Assembly: GCA_964603655.1 (NCBI GenBank)
Contig: CAZRVZ010000156.1
Span: 1-33,430, forward strand
Direction: 5' to 3'
Length of the DNA stretch: 33,430 nucleotides
Origin: JACPWY01 sp964603655
Lineage (GTDB): Bacteria; Bdellovibrionota; FAC87; UBA2466
In this document: positions 8,090 to 16,330 of the stretch, piece after piece
Position numbering within the stretch: position 1 is the stretch's first letter
Layout of the letters: each line of letters starts with the position of its first letter
The notes under the pieces: generated by a model
What the model saw: the letters and a program-made list of their open reading frames with translations, nothing else
What the model was told of the DNA's origin: nothing
Databases searched by the model: none
Position numbers and translations under genes: made by a program

Positions 8090-9667
8090 CTATTTCCAGA
8101 TCACGTCGACGCCGCTGATTCGAAACCCACCGCCAGTACCCGTCCCATCCGAATCCAGACGAACTTTTACCCGATCGCCCAAAACCTGAGCGCCGGTGAA
8201 ATCTCCCAGGTGTCCGGTGTATTTTGCGGCCACCACCTCTAGTCCGTCCGTCACCGTGACAACGTCATAATCCTCCTCGATTTCGAATGCGTTAAATACA
8301 ACCCTTAGTCCCACTGCCCCCGGCACGTGTATCTCCACGCCATCGTGAAAATCGTTTGGATACGGCGATGGCGTGGACCAATTGTAAGGCGTTAATTCCC
8401 ACTTTCCCGCAAAACCTGGCCGCGCTATCACTCGGCCTTCGAGCGCCCAATCGGCCCGTACCCGACCCGCACTTTGGGTGTGTTCTCTTTCGTAAAATTC
8501 CACGACCTCGGAGCTATAGATCAAACGAGATCGAATCTGCTCTGGAGTAAGGAGAGGCAGATAGGACGCTACAAGCGCTGCCACTCCCGAGACAATCGGC
8601 GCTGCAAAGGAAGTTCCACTTCCGAAACGATATCCGCTGCGCGTGGTGCTGTAGATTTCCGCTCCCGGCGCGCCGATGTGCACGCTGGTCGCTCCGTAAT
8701 TCGATCCCCGCATCCCCGTGCTCCAGAGTTTATCCTGGCAATCATAGGCTGCCACGGAGATGAGGTTTTGGAGATTAAAGCTTGCCGGGTAATAGCGTTT
8801 TGATGATGTATCGTTGTTTTTTCCGTCATTCCCCGCAGCAGCAATAAAGAGCACACCGCTCCGTCCAGCCCAGTCAATCGTTTCCCTGAGAGCCGGATCG
8901 TATTCTCGCCCTCCGAAGCTCGCGTTGATCACGCGTGCCCCATGTTTAACGGCGTATTCGATCGCTCGAATTACATTTCGACTGCTACCCATCCCTCCCG
9001 CATCGAGTATCTTAAGAGGCATAATCTGGGTAGTGCGCAAAACTCCGTGAGTTCCGGTTGCATTCTGATTCGCGCCAAGAATTCCAGATACCAGCGACCC
9101 GTGATCGCTATCGTCCGACACATCTGGATTATCATCGACGAAATTCCAGCCAAAAACGTCGTCCTTCAAACCATTCCCATCGTCATCCAATGCATTGTTT
9201 ACCTCAGCGGGGTTTCGCCAAACATTTCGCTGAAACTCCTCATGGCCCAATGCCAATCCGGTATCGAGCACCGCTACAATTGCCGCCTCGCTGCCGGACC
9301 ACAAATCCCACGCCCGGTTCAGACCGATATCTTTTTGAGTCGCACACCGCAATCCGGTTGGCAGGATCTGCCCTACATTGAGAAGGCTCCAGGAATTTGA
9401 AAAATTGGGATCTGCTTGCTCTGCGGCTCCATAAATAAAATCGGGTTGAATTTCGCCCAACTCTAATAGTCCCTGGTCCCAATTTCTGTTAGATGGAAGC
9501 TGAACGAATCTGCCATCGGGCCCAAATCGGCTCATGCCCGCCTTCACAATCTTCACAATTACCAGAGGGTCGGGCCGGTGAAGACGTAGAATCCAGCCGT
9601 CTCCCCTTGCCGAAATTGAGCACACCCCAATCGTCCAAGCCAGACCGATGATGACGCGGTATGTCAT
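8090..9667 (-). CDS. Subtilisin-like serine protease (S8) with C-terminal CUB-like domain
   Basis: Exported 525-residue protease with a signal peptide (TYRVIIGLAWTIGVCSISA). It has a pro-region to about residue 110, then an S8 catalytic domain: Asp135 in AVLDTG, His189 in SDHGSLVSGI, Asn280 in AAAGN for the oxyanion hole, and Ser353 in SGTSFAAP. HGS replaces the usual HGT after the catalytic His. DDDGNGLKDD (161-170) looks like a calcium-binding insertion. The last 110 residues (IHVPGAVGLRVVFNAFEIEE, VTVTDG, GGFRISGVDVIW) resemble a CUB domain, an adhesion module found on secreted bacterial proteases. It lies 68 bp downstream of uvrC on the same strand, but no functional link is apparent. It is converging with the transposase gene across a 130-bp gap. 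Confidence 0.88.
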   Translation of the reverse strand: MTYRVIIGLAWTIGVCSISARGDGWILRLHRPDPLVIVKIVKAGMSRFGPDGRFVQLPSNRNWDQGLLELGEIQPDFIYGAAEQADPNFSNSWSLLNVGQILPTGLRCATQKDIGLNRAWDLWSGSEAAIVAVLDTGLALGHEEFQRNVWRNPAEVNNALDDDGNGLKDDVFGWNFVDDNPDVSDDSDHGSLVSGILGANQNATGTHGVLRTTQIMPLKILDAGGMGSSRNVIRAIEYAVKHGARVINASFGGREYDPALRETIDWAGRSGVLFIAAAGNDGKNNDTSSKRYYPASFNLQNLISVAAYDCQDKLWSTGMRGSNYGATSVHIGAPGAEIYSTTRSGYRFGSGTSFAAPIVSGVAALVASYLPLLTPEQIRSRLIYSSEVVEFYEREHTQSAGRVRADWALEGRVIARPGFAGKWELTPYNWSTPSPYPNDFHDGVEIHVPGAVGLRVVFNAFEIEEDYDVVTVTDGLEVVAAKYTGHLGDFTGAQVLGDRVKVRLDSDGTGTGGGFRISGVDVIWK

Positions 9668-9735
9668 TACCTAGTCTATCGGGTTGGCGGACGAAAATCT
9701 GAAGTCGGTGGGCTGTCTATTAAGAATCTTTACGG

Positions 9736-11595
9736 CTATTGCCGGCTGACGGGAAGGGGTTGAACGCTCGTGAAGTGGCCAGCCACTCGTTTGGCCTGTG
9801 CTTGGCTCAAGCCCGCTCCGACCAGTTCCGCAATAGAGGCGTTGCGAATTCCGTCGAGACTGCCGAAGTGCTTTAGTAGCAACCGGCGTCTTTTTTCGGC
9901 GATTCCGGGAATCTGAAACAGTTCCGAGTCCAACGCGGTCTTTGCCCGATTTTTTCGGTGGTGTGTGATGGCAAAACGGTGCGCTTCGTCCCGTACCTGC
10001 TGAAGCAGCCGCAGCGCCGGGTGTCCCTCGCGTAAAACGACCGGATTCTTCCGATTGGGAAGAAAGATGCGCTCCTGGCTTCTCGTCACCTCGTTACGTG
10101 TAAACGACGAGTCTGTGTGTGACTTGGCCAAGGCGAGAATGGGGATCGTAACTTTTAGTTTGTGCAGCGCTGCGAGCGCGGCATTGAGCTGCCCCTTGCC
10201 GCCGTCAATCAGGATGAGATCGGGCGGAGAATTCTCCTCGAGCTTAGAAAATCGCCGTTCAATCACCTCCTGAATCATGCCAAAATCGTTCTGGCCTTCG
10301 ACCGTTTTCGGGTGGAAGAGCCGATAACGGCTCTTAAGTGGCCGCTCGCCCGCGAAGTGCACCAACGAAATCGTCGGGTTTTTCCCCAAAAGATTGCTGA
10401 CATCAAAACCTTCTATAGAATCGGGAGGCTCGTCGAGTTCCAGAATCCCCTGCAGCGCCTCTGTCATCGATCGAGTGCTTGGCGTCTCTTTTTCTTTTAA
10501 AAGCAACCGTGCATTTTCAGTTGCCATCCCCAGGAGTCTAAGCGCCTTTTCGCCGCGCTTCACCTGGACCCGAACGACTCGTCCGGCCTTGTGGCGCAAA
10601 AACTTCTCGAAGGTTTCTCTCCCCGGAAAATCGTCAAAAAGCCAGATTTCATCGGGCATGAGCGCAAACGAATAGTACTGCTCGAGAAAACTGCGGGTGC
10701 TATCAGCGACACTGTCGATCTCGATTCGGCCCCGCTCGGTCCGTCGGCCGGTGAGGTGTCCCGACCGGACAAACAAAATCACCCATTGAATCTCCGATTC
10801 GTTATGGTGGACTCCGATCACGTCGATGTTTAGCGGATCGGCCAGGATGGCGTGCTGTTTCTGCTGGATTTTTTTAATGGCATTGATCTTGTCGCGAACT
10901 ACACGCGCGCGCTCGTACTCCAACTTGTCCGAGAGCTCGCGCATCTCGCCCTTGAGTGTTTGCAGGAGTTCGCGGTGTCTGCCCTTGAGGAATAGGGTCG
11001 CCTCCTGAACCTGATGCATGTAGCGGGTTTCATCCACGTAATCCACACAGGGCGCGGTGCACGTGCCGATTTCATAATTCAGGCAGGGTCGCGTACGATT
11101 CTTAAATTTGGTGTCGGAGCAATCCCGAACCTGAAAAGTCTTCAACAAAAACCGACTGATCTCCCTGGAGCCCGCGTTAAACGGACCGAAATAACGGATA
11201 TGGGGATTCACCACCACCTTTCTCGAAACGCGAAACTGGGGAAACGGGTGCGAAAAATCCAACGTGAAATAGGGGTAATTCTTGTCGTCCTTGAGGCGAA
11301 AATTGTAACGCGGGCGATGCTTTTTAATGAGATTACACTCCAAGAGCAGCGCCTCGAGCTCGCTCTGGGTGACGGTAAACTCCAATTGCGAAATTTTCTT
11401 GACCAATACGCGCGTTTTCGGCGTGAGTTTTTCAGGGCGTTGAAAGTACGAACGCACCCGGCTTCTAAGATTCTTGGCTTTTCCCACGTAAAGAATTCGC
11501 CCGGCTGAGTCCCGCATGAGATAAACACCTGGCGCAAGCGGCCACTCAGCGAGCTGTTTCAGAGATGCTTGGCGTGAATTTCCGTCTATTTTCAT
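9736..11595 (-). CDS. uvrC: Excinuclease ABC subunit C
   Basis: Makes the dual incisions in nucleotide excision repair after UvrA/UvrB mark the lesion. The 619 residues match the family (610 in E. coli). Seen in order: GIY-YIG nuclease (APGVYLMRDSAGRILYVGKA); a Cys cluster with spacing C-x11-C-x7-C-x3-C, identical to the E. coli Fe-S ligands; the UVR domain that binds UvrB (LSDKLEYERARVVRDKIN); the RNase H-like nuclease (IEGFDVSNL, LILIDGGKGQL); and tandem helix-hairpin-helix motifs (IPGIAEKRRRLLLKHFGS, LVGAGLSQAQAKRV). Divergent from rpsB across 222 bp. All catalytic regions look intact. Confidence 0.97.
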   Translation of the reverse strand: MKIDGNSRQASLKQLAEWPLAPGVYLMRDSAGRILYVGKAKNLRSRVRSYFQRPEKLTPKTRVLVKKISQLEFTVTQSELEALLLECNLIKKHRPRYNFRLKDDKNYPYFTLDFSHPFPQFRVSRKVVVNPHIRYFGPFNAGSREISRFLLKTFQVRDCSDTKFKNRTRPCLNYEIGTCTAPCVDYVDETRYMHQVQEATLFLKGRHRELLQTLKGEMRELSDKLEYERARVVRDKINAIKKIQQKQHAILADPLNIDVIGVHHNESEIQWVILFVRSGHLTGRRTERGRIEIDSVADSTRSFLEQYYSFALMPDEIWLFDDFPGRETFEKFLRHKAGRVVRVQVKRGEKALRLLGMATENARLLLKEKETPSTRSMTEALQGILELDEPPDSIEGFDVSNLLGKNPTISLVHFAGERPLKSRYRLFHPKTVEGQNDFGMIQEVIERRFSKLEENSPPDLILIDGGKGQLNAALAALHKLKVTIPILALAKSHTDSSFTRNEVTRSQERIFLPNRKNPVVLREGHPALRLLQQVRDEAHRFAITHHRKNRAKTALDSELFQIPGIAEKRRRLLLKHFGSLDGIRNASIAELVGAGLSQAQAKRVAGHFTSVQPLPVSRQ

Positions 11596-11817
11596 GTGGG
11601 CACGAAGGACGCACGACGAGAAAAATACCTGGAATTGCTGGTAAACGCAAAAAGGTTAAAAAAGCCAGCACCCGTCTCCCCTTGAAATCATTAGGGATTA
11701 TCCGCTTGCCGCCTGTCAGCCTGCGTGATAACCCTTTGGCCAATTACACACGCCCCTTTTTCTTCTGGTCTTCCCGGGTGGGAAGCAAGCGGGGGCGGAG
11801 GCTAAACCGGAGGAGTC

Positions 11818-12867
11818 ATGCCTGAGATTTCCATGAAAAATATGTTGGAGGCGGGTGTCCATTTCGGGCATCAGACGCATCGTTGGAACCCCAAGATGAA
11901 GGCCTTCATTTTTGGGCCGCGCAACGGAATTTACATTATCGATCTCGAAAAATCCGTGAAGCATTCAAAGGACGCGTGTGTTTTTCTCCGAAATACCGTG
12001 TCCGAGGGCGGTAAGGTCCTTTTCGTTGCGACTAAGAAGCAGGCCAAAGCCGTAGCCAAAATTTCGGCGGAGCGAGCGGGAATGCCGAACGTAACCGAGC
12101 GATGGCTGGGTGGCACGCTGACAAATTTTCAAACTATTCGTCGTGGTTGTGAGCGTCTGGACGAGCTCGATCGGTGGCGCATTGATGGCACCTATGCCGC
12201 GCTTCCGAAGAAGGAGACCGTTCGCCTGGAGCGAAAACGCAAAAAGCTGGACTTGAGTTTGGGCGGCGTGCGCCATATGCGCGGCCTGCCGGCAGCCCTT
12301 TTCGTGGTCGATCCGGAAAGTGAATACATCGCGGTTGCCGAGGCGAATCGGCTGGGAATCCCAGTGGTCGCCGTGGTGGATACTAACTGCAATCCGGATC
12401 CCATTGATTATGTGATTCCCGGAAATGACGATGCCCTAAAATCCGTGACTCTCTTTCTCAATCTGGCTGCCGATGCCTGCCTTGAGGGTGCGGCCTTATT
12501 TGAACAGCGAATGCGTCAACACGCACCCACGCAATCGCAAGTGGCTGCGCCGCCTACCGGCCAAGCCAGCGTCACAGCTCCTTCGGTGGTAACCGCCACC
12601 CCTGTGGCGATTCCGGAAACTCCGAAGGTTCCGAAAGCACCTGCTGGACCTTTGGTGGAGCGAGTGCTGCGCAAACAGATCAGAAATATTCCAACTGAAA
12701 TCGATTACCGCGAGGAGTTTAGCGACGACGAGGTTACCGCAACTGCACCCGTGGTTGACGGTGATGTTGAAGGTGATGGCGATGGCAACGACAACGAAAA
12801 GACAGACGTCGCCACCGAGAAACCCATCGATAAAACCAGTGACAAGCCCAAGGCCGGCGATGAGTAA
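11818..12867 (+). CDS. rpsB: 30S ribosomal protein S2 with long acidic C-terminal tail
   Basis: Small-subunit protein needed for S1 assembly. The conserved domain is clear: MKNMLEAGVHFGHQTHRWNP, FIFGPRNGIYIIDL, FVATKKQAK, RWLGGTLTNF, MRGLPAALFVVDP, GIPVVAVVDTNCNPD. It ends near residue 232, where most S2 proteins stop soon after. Here about 115 residues follow: a Pro/Ala/Thr-rich linker, a short basic patch (VERVLRKQIRN), then an acidic stretch (VEGDGDGNDNEK). A GGAGGA ribosome binding site lies 3-8 bases from the ATG. The stop codon overlaps the tsf start (ATGAGTAA), so the two are probably translationally coupled. First gene of the cluster. Confidence 0.97.
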   Translation: MPEISMKNMLEAGVHFGHQTHRWNPKMKAFIFGPRNGIYIIDLEKSVKHSKDACVFLRNTVSEGGKVLFVATKKQAKAVAKISAERAGMPNVTERWLGGTLTNFQTIRRGCERLDELDRWRIDGTYAALPKKETVRLERKRKKLDLSLGGVRHMRGLPAALFVVDPESEYIAVAEANRLGIPVVAVVDTNCNPDPIDYVIPGNDDALKSVTLFLNLAADACLEGAALFEQRMRQHAPTQSQVAAPPTGQASVTAPSVVTATPVAIPETPKVPKAPAGPLVERVLRKQIRNIPTEIDYREEFSDDEVTATAPVVDGDVEGDGDGNDNEKTDVATEKPIDKTSDKPKAGDE

Positions 12868-13465
12868 CGCAAAACTGGTACAGGATCTCCGCGAGCGTAC
12901 GGGTGCCGGCTTCATGGATTGCAAAACGGCCCTTGTCGAATGTCGGGACGACATGGAAAAGGCCATCGATTTCCTTCGAAAGAAGGGGCTCGCATCCGCC
13001 CTCAAGAAGGCTGGCCGGGCCGCTAACGAAGGGCGCATCCAGTCCTACATTCACAGCAATGGAAAAATCGGCGTGTTGGTCGAGGTTAATTGCGAAACCG
13101 ACTTCGTTGCCAAGACCGATGATTTTCAGAGTCTGGTCTATAACATTGCCATGCACGTCGCGGCAGCCAATCCCCGCTTCCTGGATGAGCAGGGCGTACC
13201 GGCCGACGTCGTCGAAAGGGAAAAGAGCATATTCCGGCAACAGGCCGAGGAATCGGGAAAAAAGGGACCCGTGGTGGATAAAATCGCCGAAGGGAAACTC
13301 GGGAAGTTTTTTCAGGAAAACTGCCTGCTCAAGCAGGCCTACGTCAAAGATCCAGACAAGTCGATTGACGACGTGGTGAAAGAGGCGATTTCCAAATTGG
13401 GGGAAAATATCGCGGTTCGTAGGTTCATGCGGTTTCAGCTGGGTGAGACTCGGACCAACGCGTAA
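12860..13465 (+). CDS. tsf: Elongation factor Ts (short form)
   Basis: Nucleotide exchange factor for EF-Tu. The start ATG overlaps the rpsB stop by 8 bases; a longer open frame back to 12755 only mirrors the S2 tail. The UBA-like N-terminus is NAKLVQDLRERTGAGFMDCK, followed by KAIDFLRKKG. The core contains the signature EVNCETDFVAKT that contacts EF-Tu. At 201 residues it lacks the second core subdomain found in the 283-residue E. coli protein and resembles the short Thermus-type form. No separate promoter was seen; expression should follow rpsB. Confidence 0.96.
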   Translation: MSNAKLVQDLRERTGAGFMDCKTALVECRDDMEKAIDFLRKKGLASALKKAGRAANEGRIQSYIHSNGKIGVLVEVNCETDFVAKTDDFQSLVYNIAMHVAAANPRFLDEQGVPADVVEREKSIFRQQAEESGKKGPVVDKIAEGKLGKFFQENCLLKQAYVKDPDKSIDDVVKEAISKLGENIAVRRFMRFQLGETRTNA

Positions 13466-13473
13466 AACTCAAG

Positions 13474-14199
13474 ATGAAGGAAACGGTTCGCTACAAGCGC
13501 GTGCTCCTAAAGCTCAGCGGTGAGGCACTTGCCGGGGCAAAAAGTTCAGGCATCGACCATCCCATCCTCGCTCGTATCGCATCCGAAATTAAGGTTGTTC
13601 ATGAATTGGGGGTCGAGATTGCGATCGTTCTCGGGGGCGGAAACATTTTTAGGGGAATCGCCGGTACCGCACAAGGAATGGACAGGGCGATTAGCGACTA
13701 CATGGGAATGCTCGCCACGGTGATCAACAGCCTGGCCTTGCAGGACTGTCTCGAAAAACTGGACGTCTATACGCGAGTGATGTCGGCGATAGAAATGAAA
13801 CAGCTTTGTGAACCATACATTCGCCGCCGCGCCGTCAGGCACTTGGAAAAAAAACGGGTCGTCATCTGCGCTGCTGGGACCGGAAATCCCTATTTTACGA
13901 CCGATACCGCCGCTTCTCTCCGGGCGATGGAGATGGGGGCGGAGATCATCATGAAGGCGACTAAGGTCGAGGGCGTCTATAGTGACGATCCGATGGTGAA
14001 TCAAAATGCAATGCTCTATAAGAGTTTGGACTACATAGACGTTCTCAAGAATAATTTAAAGGTGATGGATTCAACAGCGATCTCGCTTTGTATGGATCAC
14101 AACCTTCCCATTCTGGTTTTTAATTTAAATACCGCGGGTAATTTCAAGCGGGTGGTGTTGGGCGATGAAATCGGAACCTTTGTCAGGAGGCCAAAATGA
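13474..14199 (+). CDS. pyrH: UMP kinase
   Basis: Phosphorylates UMP to UDP in pyrimidine nucleotide synthesis. The 241 residues carry the amino-acid-kinase fold motifs: RVLLKLSGEAL at the N-terminus, VLGGGNIFRG for phosphate binding, the UMP-site region DRAISDYMGMLATVINSLAL, CAAGTGNPYFTTD and KATKVEGVYSDDP. All are standard for bacterial hexameric PyrH. It starts 8 bp after tsf, with no obvious strong ribosome binding site, and its stop overlaps frr (ATGA). Position between tsf and frr is the common bacterial order. Confidence 0.97.
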   Translation: MKETVRYKRVLLKLSGEALAGAKSSGIDHPILARIASEIKVVHELGVEIAIVLGGGNIFRGIAGTAQGMDRAISDYMGMLATVINSLALQDCLEKLDVYTRVMSAIEMKQLCEPYIRRRAVRHLEKKRVVICAAGTGNPYFTTDTAASLRAMEMGAEIIMKATKVEGVYSDDPMVNQNAMLYKSLDYIDVLKNNLKVMDSTAISLCMDHNLPILVFNLNTAGNFKRVVLGDEIGTFVRRPK

Positions 14200-14750
14200 G
14201 TGATGCCATCGGAACGGGAAAACAGGACATGGAAAAGGCGTTGGATCACCTGAAAACCGAGCTTTCCCGCCTGCGCGTCGGGCGCGCGACGACCTCAATG
14301 GTCGAGGGGGTCCGGGTGGATGTTTATGGCAGTTCGATGACGCTAAAAGAGGTCGCTGCGCTGGCGATTCCCGACGCGAAGACCATCACCATTTCGCCTT
14401 GGGACCGCGGGGTTATTGGCGAAATCGAAAAGGGAATTTTGGCGGCCAATCTGGGATTCACCCCGATTAACGACGGCAAACTGGTTCGAATCAACCTGCC
14501 TCCCTTGACCGAGGAGCGTCGTCGGGATTTTGTGAAACATATCAAGAAATGCGGAGAAGATACGAAGGTCGCCATTCGAAATGTCCGACGGGACGCGATG
14601 GAGGAATTTAAGAGTTTAAAGGAAAGTGGGGATCTTTCCGAGGACGTAGCCAAGCGCTCCCAGGAAGAAATGCAAAAGGTGACCGATCATTTTATTCAGG
14701 AAGCCGACAAGATCGTTGAAGGTAAATCCAAAGAGGTCATGACCCTTTAA
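14196..14750 (+). CDS. frr: Ribosome recycling factor
   Basis: Splits post-termination ribosomes together with EF-G. The 184-residue length is typical of the family. Motifs include LSRLRVGRATTSMVEGVRVDVYG, written here in two parts as the start LSRLRVGRATTSM and then VRVDVYG, then IPDAKTITISPWD, INDGKLVRINLPPLTEERR and the long C-terminal helix. AGGAGG (14184-14189) within the end of pyrH serves as its ribosome binding site. The ATGA overlap with pyrH points to translational coupling. Confidence 0.97.
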   Translation: MSDAIGTGKQDMEKALDHLKTELSRLRVGRATTSMVEGVRVDVYGSSMTLKEVAALAIPDAKTITISPWDRGVIGEIEKGILAANLGFTPINDGKLVRINLPPLTEERRRDFVKHIKKCGEDTKVAIRNVRRDAMEEFKSLKESGDLSEDVAKRSQEEMQKVTDHFIQEADKIVEGKSKEVMTL

Positions 14751-14766
14751 TCCGGAGAGCGTCGGA

Positions 14767-15519
14767 GTGGCCAGAATCCCGTCTCATATCGCGATCATCA
14801 TGGACGGCAACGGGCGTTGGGCCGAAAGCCACGGGTGGGGGCGCGTTCGGGGACACCGCGAGGGCGCCAATCGCGTTGACGAAGTCGTTACCGAATGTCG
14901 CAAATTGGGTGTTCGTTATCTCACTCTTTATGCGTTTTCGACGGAGAACTGGAATCGGCCGGTACACGAAGTAAACATGCTGATGCGGCTCCTGGTGCAA
15001 TACCTGCGCCGGATGGATAAAAAATTGGTCAAAAACCAGGTCGCACTGGTGAGCCAGGGGACGATTTCTAAGCTACCTCTCTTTGTGCGGAACGAATTGA
15101 CGCGGGTGTCTCGGTTCACGGCTCGGGAAAACCCCGCGATGTTCTTAAATCTCTGCCTTTCCTACGGTGGTCGTCAGGAAATAGTGGATGCCGCTCGAGC
15201 GCTCAGCGAAAAGGCCGTTCGCGGCGAAATCCTGCCGGGCGCTATCGATGAGCAGCTCTTTTCCCAACACCTTTATCGTCCCGATTTTCCGGATCCCGAC
15301 CTACTGATTCGCACCGGGGGTGAGTCCAGGGTGAGCAATTTCTTGTTGTGGGAAATCGCCTATTCGGAGATCTTCATTACCCCTACGTTGTGGCCCGATT
15401 TCAGATCGGCCGATTTGGCGGACGCGATCAATGTTTACGGAACTCGGGAGCGGCGTTTCGGACTGACCACAGCGCAGGTTGGGAATTTGAACCCAACGCC
15501 TACGGGGCTTCAACTATGA
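14767..15519 (+). CDS. uppS: Isoprenyl (undecaprenyl) diphosphate synthase
   Basis: cis-Prenyltransferase making the C55 carrier lipid for peptidoglycan and surface polysaccharide. 250 residues. Seen: HIAIIMDGNGRWAE with the catalytic Asp13, GHREGANRVDEVV, LTLYAFSTENWNRP, LLIRTGGESRVSNFLLW and the C-terminal EIFITPTLWPDF. The GTG start at 14767 has a GGAGAGCGTCGGA purine-rich stretch upstream. The stop overlaps the start of cdsA (ATGA), joining undecaprenyl and phospholipid precursor synthesis in one translational unit. Confidence 0.96.
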   Translation: MARIPSHIAIIMDGNGRWAESHGWGRVRGHREGANRVDEVVTECRKLGVRYLTLYAFSTENWNRPVHEVNMLMRLLVQYLRRMDKKLVKNQVALVSQGTISKLPLFVRNELTRVSRFTARENPAMFLNLCLSYGGRQEIVDAARALSEKAVRGEILPGAIDEQLFSQHLYRPDFPDPDLLIRTGGESRVSNFLLWEIAYSEIFITPTLWPDFRSADLADAINVYGTRERRFGLTTAQVGNLNPTPTGLQL

Positions 15520-16328
15520 GAATCCGCCTTCTTTCGGGCTTTGTCGCCGCTGTGCTTCTCGTGTTTCTAATTTATCGCGGAAGTCTTGGCTGGATCAGTG
15601 TCGTGGTTGTCGCCCTAGCCACGATCAGTTATTGGGAGTTCGATCGGTTGATGTTTCCTCAGCCAGATCATTATCGACTATTTCGTTTGAGTACGCTGAT
15701 ATGTGTGACGATTCTCTCGTTGCGCCATGGACTGGCCGAGGGCCTCTTTGCCGCCTGGTTTTCATTCGTGGCAATTGGAATCTATGCGGTCCTCATGGGC
15801 AATCGAATGGGCGATTTCCCCGAGGCATTGAGTCGACTGTCTTTGGAGTGGCTGGGTTTTTTTTATTCTGTCAGTCTGGTGGGGTTCATATTGCCGTTGC
15901 TGGAGCTGGGTGGGTACGCGAGAGACTGGTTGCTACTTCTTTTTCTCATCGTATTTGTCGGTGATTCCTTTGCCTATTTTGGCGGAAAATGGGTAGGGCG
16001 CCGCCCCATGGCTACTCTGCTTAGCCCCCGAAAAACAGTGGAAGGAAGTATTGCCGGTGTGATCGGCTCCTGCTTGGCTGCGGGAATCTGGGGCACCTGG
16101 ATTCACGTCACCCAAATGAGGTGGGATTTGTGGTTTCTGGTGATTGCAACGAGTCTTCTCGCTCAGGCCGGGGACCTGTTCGAATCGTTGCTCAAGCGAA
16201 GCCGGGCGAAAAAGGACTCCGGCACCTTCCTGCCTGGACACGGTGGTGTGCTCGATCGGCTGGACGGGTTAGTGTTTGCCAGTCCATTTTTCTTTTGCAC
16301 TGTGCGCTATTTGAGTGGAGTCCTGTAA
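15516..16328 (+). CDS. cdsA: Phosphatidate cytidylyltransferase
   Basis: Integral membrane enzyme converting phosphatidic acid and CTP to CDP-diacylglycerol, the branch point of phospholipid synthesis. 270 residues with about seven or eight hydrophobic segments. The family signature is intact near the C-terminus: LLKRSRAKKDSGTFLPGHGG followed by VLDRLD. The upstream SPRKTVEGSIAG and GDSFAYFGGKWVGRRP regions are also typical. I placed the start at ATG 15516, which overlaps the uppS stop and begins with a membrane helix; the open frame extends back to 15348 but reads as a uppS shadow. Confidence 0.95.
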   Translation: MRIRLLSGFVAAVLLVFLIYRGSLGWISVVVVALATISYWEFDRLMFPQPDHYRLFRLSTLICVTILSLRHGLAEGLFAAWFSFVAIGIYAVLMGNRMGDFPEALSRLSLEWLGFFYSVSLVGFILPLLELGGYARDWLLLLFLIVFVGDSFAYFGGKWVGRRPMATLLSPRKTVEGSIAGVIGSCLAAGIWGTWIHVTQMRWDLWFLVIATSLLAQAGDLFESLLKRSRAKKDSGTFLPGHGGVLDRLDGLVFASPFFFCTVRYLSGVL

Positions 16329-16330
16329 TC

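Noticed and set aside
11596..11817. Possible S2-binding leader or promoter upstream of rpsB
   Set aside because: Such leaders are known for rpsB, but I could not draw a convincing conserved structure or a good -35/-10 pair.
12755..12859. Upstream in-frame extension of tsf
   Set aside because: It mirrors the S2 tail in another frame and EF-Ts homology begins at the ATG overlapping the rpsB stop.
15348..15515. Longer start for cdsA
   Set aside because: Reads as a shadow of uppS; the ATGA overlap and first membrane helix support 15516.
16121..16330. N-terminal extension of dxr inside cdsA
   Set aside because: DXR homology starts a few residues after ATG 16331 and the extension overlaps the cdsA signature motif.
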